Below are positions 60,401 to 64,000 of a stretch of 64,000 nt of DNA, one piece after another; the first letter of the stretch is position 1, and each line of letters starts with the position of its first letter. A model generated the notes under the pieces. It saw only the letters and a program-made list of their open reading frames with translations, ran no database searches and was not told the DNA's origin. The translations under genes were made by a program, and so were the position numbers. The stretch is from the NCBI GenBank assembly GCA_030435675.1, contig CM059624.1, positions 9,076,769 through 9,140,768 on the forward strand, given 5' to 3'. The stretch comes from Steinernema hermaphroditum. Its lineage: Eukaryota; Nematoda; Chromadorea; Rhabditida; Steinernematidae.

Positions 60401-61177
60401 TGGAAGACAATGAGATCTTCGACAACGCCATGGCTGGTGTGTGGATTAAGACGGAGAGCAACCCTGTACTGCGCCGCAACAAGATCTACGACGGTCGCGA
60501 CAGCGGCGTATGTATCTTCAACAAGGGGCGCGGTCTCCTAGAAGACAACGACATCTACCGTAACGCACAGGCGGGCGTGCTCATCTCACAGGACTCGAAT
60601 CCGACGCTTCGCCGAAATCGCGTCTTCGAAGGCCGCGCCGCGGGCGTCGAAATCACAAACGGCGCCACGGCCACCCTGGAGATGAACCACGTCTTCTACA
60701 ATCAGTTCGGAGGCCTTTGCGTGGCCACGGGTGTCGAACCGGTTCTCCGCGAAAACAAGATCTACTCCAACTACGACCTGGTGGAGCGGGCCGTCAGCAA
60801 GGGCCACTGTCTCTTCAAGATCAGCTCCACTACGTCCTTCCCGATGCACGACTTCTACAAGTATTGTTTCCACTGCCTAATCTTGATAGTGTTTCGTATT
60901 TCTAGATGTGTGACGTGCAACACGACGGACAAGAACGCGATCTGCGCGAACTGCATCAAAGTGTGCCACAAAGGCCACGAAGTCGCCTTCGTCCGGCACG
61001 ACAGGTACCGTCCGCCCTCCCGGTGCGCCACTAAACCCTCTCTTAAGATTCTTCTGCGACTGTGGCGCCGGCACCCTGGACGTGGCGAACACCCAAACGT
61101 GCCGGCTGCAAACCGAAAGCCGCGATAACGACACTGTCTACGATTCTGCGGGTCCCACCGAAACCGAAACATCATAG
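57469..61177 (+). CDS. dre-1: DRE-1/FBXO11, F-box substrate receptor of SCF
   Basis: F-box protein of a CUL1 ligase; worm DRE-1 controls developmental timing through BLMP-1. Exons: 57469-57783, 57826-57890, 58506-58590, 58634-59060, 59108-59371, 59415-60272, 60317-60860, 60906-61004, 61048-61177; 928 aa against 927 in human. A disordered head with [11 protein letters not shown] precedes the F-box ([13 protein letters not shown]...[12 protein letters not shown]). About 20 right-handed beta-helix repeats follow, each like NP..RRNKIHDG..GGIYV..KG.G..E.N.I. A C-terminal UBR-type zinc finger holds the Cys/His set CVTCN...[13 protein letters not shown]...FFCDCG. The second intron is 615 nt, the rest 41-51. 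Confidence 0.96.
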
Positions 61178-61883
61178 CCAGAGATTCCCCTACCCCTCCA
61201 CGGCAATTACCGTAGCACTGTGATCATCCACTAACCAGTAGTCTTTCCGCCCTCTTTTCTCCCTTGTCCCAAACCGCCTCCCTCAAAGTGTCACTCCCCA
61301 ATACTCCCGGCGGTCTTGCCTTACTTTGCCCAGAGCTGTACATCGCAATCCCTTATTTATTTCCTCCTCCATCTACTTCCGTGCCCAGCATTCTCCGAAA
61401 GAGAATCGTCTAGAACTGCTCTTCCCCACTCCAAATGTACAGTAATCCTATTCTGCGTTTTGTAAATTCCTTTGTCTTGGCGACGGCCTCCGGACGCCGT
61501 CGTCTCCGCGCATATCGAAGAGCGAAGAGGCCTCTCGAAAAGAAAACTAAATCTTATTCATTAATAAACTTTTAAACGTTCCTCGTCGACCCCGAAGAAG
61601 TGCCCTTTGTGCGGCCCGAGAGCTCACTGTCGAAGTCCGGAATGGGTTCGGAGTCGATTATCGCCTCACTAAATCAACCTGACGACGCTGATTTATTCGT
61701 CCGCGCGTCGCCCTCTTTACAACAGCCGATCGGAGGACTCCTCCGGCGCCCGGGGCCTTCCGCGGTGAGATCAAAGAACCCGTCGGGGGAGTCAAAAAGG
61801 TGTCTATTTACAACTTCGCAGGCTTCGCGCGATACACAACAACGGAAAGGTTGGTGGGGAGGGGTACGGTAGCTCGTATTGGT
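61178..61883. other. Convergent 3' region DRE-1 / Cys-loop receptor
   Basis: About 700 bp. AATAAA at 61563-61568 serves DRE-1. AATAAA on the minus strand at 61692-61697 serves the receptor gene. The frame at 61600-61872 has no family. Confidence 0.55.
61563..61568 (+). terminator. Poly(A) signal of DRE-1
   Basis: AATAAA about 385 bp after the DRE-1 stop, in an AT-rich island. Confidence 0.6.
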
Positions 61884-63869
61884 TCACATGAGGGCGAAAA
61901 GGACGACGACGGGCACGGTGACGAGGATGAGGAAGAAGAGCATGAAGATCCAGTCGAGGCGCTCGCTGATGCGGACGTAGCCGTTCGCCTCGCGACGCAT
62001 CCGCTCCGTCCGCCGCACTTCCGCGTCGTCGAGTTCGTTCTGAAGCCAAGAAGGCTCGGCGCGGGAGGGGAGGCGACCTACATGAACGTTCTCGCAGACG
62101 TCGATGAGCTTCCGAACGAAGGCTTCGAGGAGCTGCACCTTGCGGGTAGCGGCGGAGGCGACGCCACTGTTCTCGACGCACTTCTGCTCGAAGATCAGCT
62201 GGTCGCCGAACGCCGTTTGCCAGCAGTTCGGCGTCCCCCGCGTCTCTTTCTGAAAGCGTTGTGTGGGGGGTACGGTAGACGCACTCACCAGGGCATGTTT
62301 CTTGGACCCGAGAAGGAAGAAGGAGAGCATCCAGAGAGGCGGTTCGTCGCCGTGGCGTCCCATCCTGTGCACCCGCATCACGAGCCCCGTCATCATCGCC
62401 GCCAGCGACACGACCACCATGTTGAACAAGAAGTACGCCACTGAAGGGATACCGTAACCGAGAGAACGCTTACACGAGATTTACCGAGGAGAGGCACCGA
62501 GGTGGAGGAGTGGGGAACCTTCTCAGAGACGACCAGCGAGAGGACGGCCATCGTGAGGATCGCCGTTACTCCGAGGGTGAACCGTTCCTGGAAGACCGCG
62601 TGGCTACAGTACCCCTGACACCGTACTCACCTCTCGTTCCCCGGTGGTGGAGAAGCGCGCGTAGAGGCCGACAACGGAGATGGCACACATCACGTAGCTG
62701 GGGAAGGTGAGCGTCACCATGTAGAAGAGGGGCTTCCGCCGCACCGAGATGTCGTACCGTATCTCGCTGACCTGAATGGGGCTGCACCGAGGCTACCGTA
62801 ACTCGCCAACCAGAATGCCCTCGTGCTCGTAGTCCTGCTCGTGGACGGTTACGTTGAGGAGGCGCCACTCCTCGTTCGGCGAGTAGTGCTCGAGGCTGTG
62901 CTCGATGTGCGCGTGCAGTCTTATCTTCTCCTCGTTGTACGCCCAGCTGGCGATCTGAAGAGCGCCTTCAGGGACCACCCACGACGACTACCGTACCTCG
63001 AGGGAGCAGCGCTGGTCGTCGAGCGGGAAGTGCTTGATGTTGATCTCACAGGATACGGTGTAGACGGCCGGGTGAGAGCACTCGACGGTGCCGTTGGCGT
63101 AGATCATTGCCGGGGCTCTGACTTTGGAAAGGAGGTCTTCATGGTGCAGCCTGGAAGCCGAGACCCTGCATTTGGATTTGTGTTTTCCTTTCGCCTCGTC
63201 GATTCGATTACGGTGTGCGCCCGCGCCCCGAAGCACCCTGGTAACGCAAAGCACAAAGCGAGCCATGGACCAGTCCAGAGGAGCCACGGGGCAGCTGATC
63301 GCCGACTCCAGGGTACGTGGACACCTCGCTACGGTGGTCACCTAGAGGACGTCGTGGCGAAGTGTCCCGTGACCCGAACAGAGCAGTTAGTGGAAGCTGT
63401 ATGCCGCGGTCAGTAGCGTGGACTCACATGTTGAAGATGATGATGTCGGGCATCCAGATGGAGTGCATCGGCAGCCATGTCTTCGTGAGTCCGCCGAAGT
63501 GCGTCGGATCCCACGATAGGGACGGGTCCTGCCACTTCTGAAACGGACCAAGAGACTCTCCAGAAGTTCCCAGCCCCTTCTAGAGCTCCCCCTAATGGCT
63601 TTCGTTTGTCTTTCATTAGACGACGCTTCTCAAAACAAGTGGGCGCTCAAATCGGATTTCGGTCCAATCTGGGTCCTCTCAGGGGCAATTTGCCAAGAGG
63701 GTCGGTCCTACCTCGTCGACGTACACTAGCGCCGTCATCGTCTGCTTCAGCTCGTCGATGCCCAGGATGTGGACGAGCTCCATCTCGTAGTGCACGTCTA
63801 GGATGCCGTCCGGCGGCGCGTGCATGTTGTGCTGCTCCAGCAGGTGCTCCGTCAGCTTCTTCGACGACC
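61884..63869 (-). CDS. Cys-loop ligand-gated ion channel subunit (5' exons outside)
   Basis: Pentameric receptor subunit of the plasma membrane. Exons visible: 63869-63712, 63537-63428, 63150-62997, 62954-62811, 62771-62631, 62587-62485, 62440-62289, 62249-61884. The signal peptide and start lie beyond the window. The ligand domain has WLPMHSIWMPDIIIFN and a Cys loop with 13 residues between cysteines (CEINIKHFPLDDQRC). Loop C lacks the vicinal cysteine pair, so it is a non-alpha type. M1 is PLFYMVTLTFPSYVM. M2 runs ERFTLGVTAILTMAVLSLVV, with Glu at -1', Leu 9' and Val 13', a cation-channel pattern. M4 ends the protein. Ligand cannot be told from sequence. Confidence 0.9.
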
Positions 63870-64000
63870 CTGAAACGTTCTTAATTGTTCCAGTTCCGGC
63901 TCCTCCAGGGGACTCGTTTCCACGGCGCCTTTCTCGCTTCCGCCAATTTGGCCAAAAACGCCGACAAGAAGTCATAAGTCAACGCTCCTTGCGCAGAAAA
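63870..64000. other. Intron or upstream region of the channel gene
   Basis: Ends on the minus strand with a CGTTTCAG acceptor for the exon at 63869. The open frame here (to 63975) has no channel similarity and is most likely intron. Confidence 0.5.

Overview
Eukaryotic nuclear DNA, almost certainly from a nematode. Nearly every gene is cut by very short GT-AG introns (about 36-55 nt). Most genes have a TTTCAG-type 3' splice site 0-60 nt upstream of the first ATG with no exon before it, as expected where a spliced leader is trans-spliced. The gene set is worm-like: class-III alcohol dehydrogenase, HEX-2/3-type hexosaminidase, a LACT-family beta-lactamase-like protein, DRE-1, and PST-1 beside SYF-3. 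No species is assigned. Exon models were built by hand. Every complete model sums to a multiple of three, and most match the usual family length.

Layout. 1-24 kb: SR splicing factor (5'-truncated), protein phosphatase 5, a tandem-repeat patch with a copied piece of the SR gene, then on the minus strand TRMT2A, ADH5 and RPL34; on the plus strand CDT2 followed 152 nt later by a fidgetin-like AAA ATPase; a membrane-anchored GH20 hexosaminidase (minus), DCAF5 (plus) and mitochondrial pyruvate carboxylase (plus). 24.7-35 kb: a GC-rich block with a membrane M1 aminopeptidase, a complete beta-lactamase-like gene nested antisense in its 3.1-kb intron, a small membrane protein and ABHD12. 35-52 kb: CAND1, a C2H2 zinc-finger protein, PAPS transporter and CRNKL1/SYF-3 (all minus), DRAP1/NC2-alpha (plus), and an unrecognised disordered RS-like protein (minus). 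52.8-64 kb: a secreted fibrinogen-domain protein, a small membrane protein, NOP53, DRE-1/FBXO11, and a Cys-loop receptor subunit whose 5' end lies beyond the window.

Themes. Four genes belong to cullin-RING ubiquitin ligase biology: CDT2 and DCAF5 (CRL4 receptors), CAND1 (cullin exchange factor) and DRE-1/FBXO11 (SCF receptor). CDT2 and FIGL-1 sit like an operon and join replication licensing with recombination repair. Several others serve RNA work (SR protein, SYF-3, TRMT2A, NOP53, RPL34). The GC-rich blocks carry surface or secreted proteins, use shorter introns, and are full of the 7-mer TACCGTA/TACGGTA. That 7-mer is the least explained signal found. No clearly new biological system was demonstrated.
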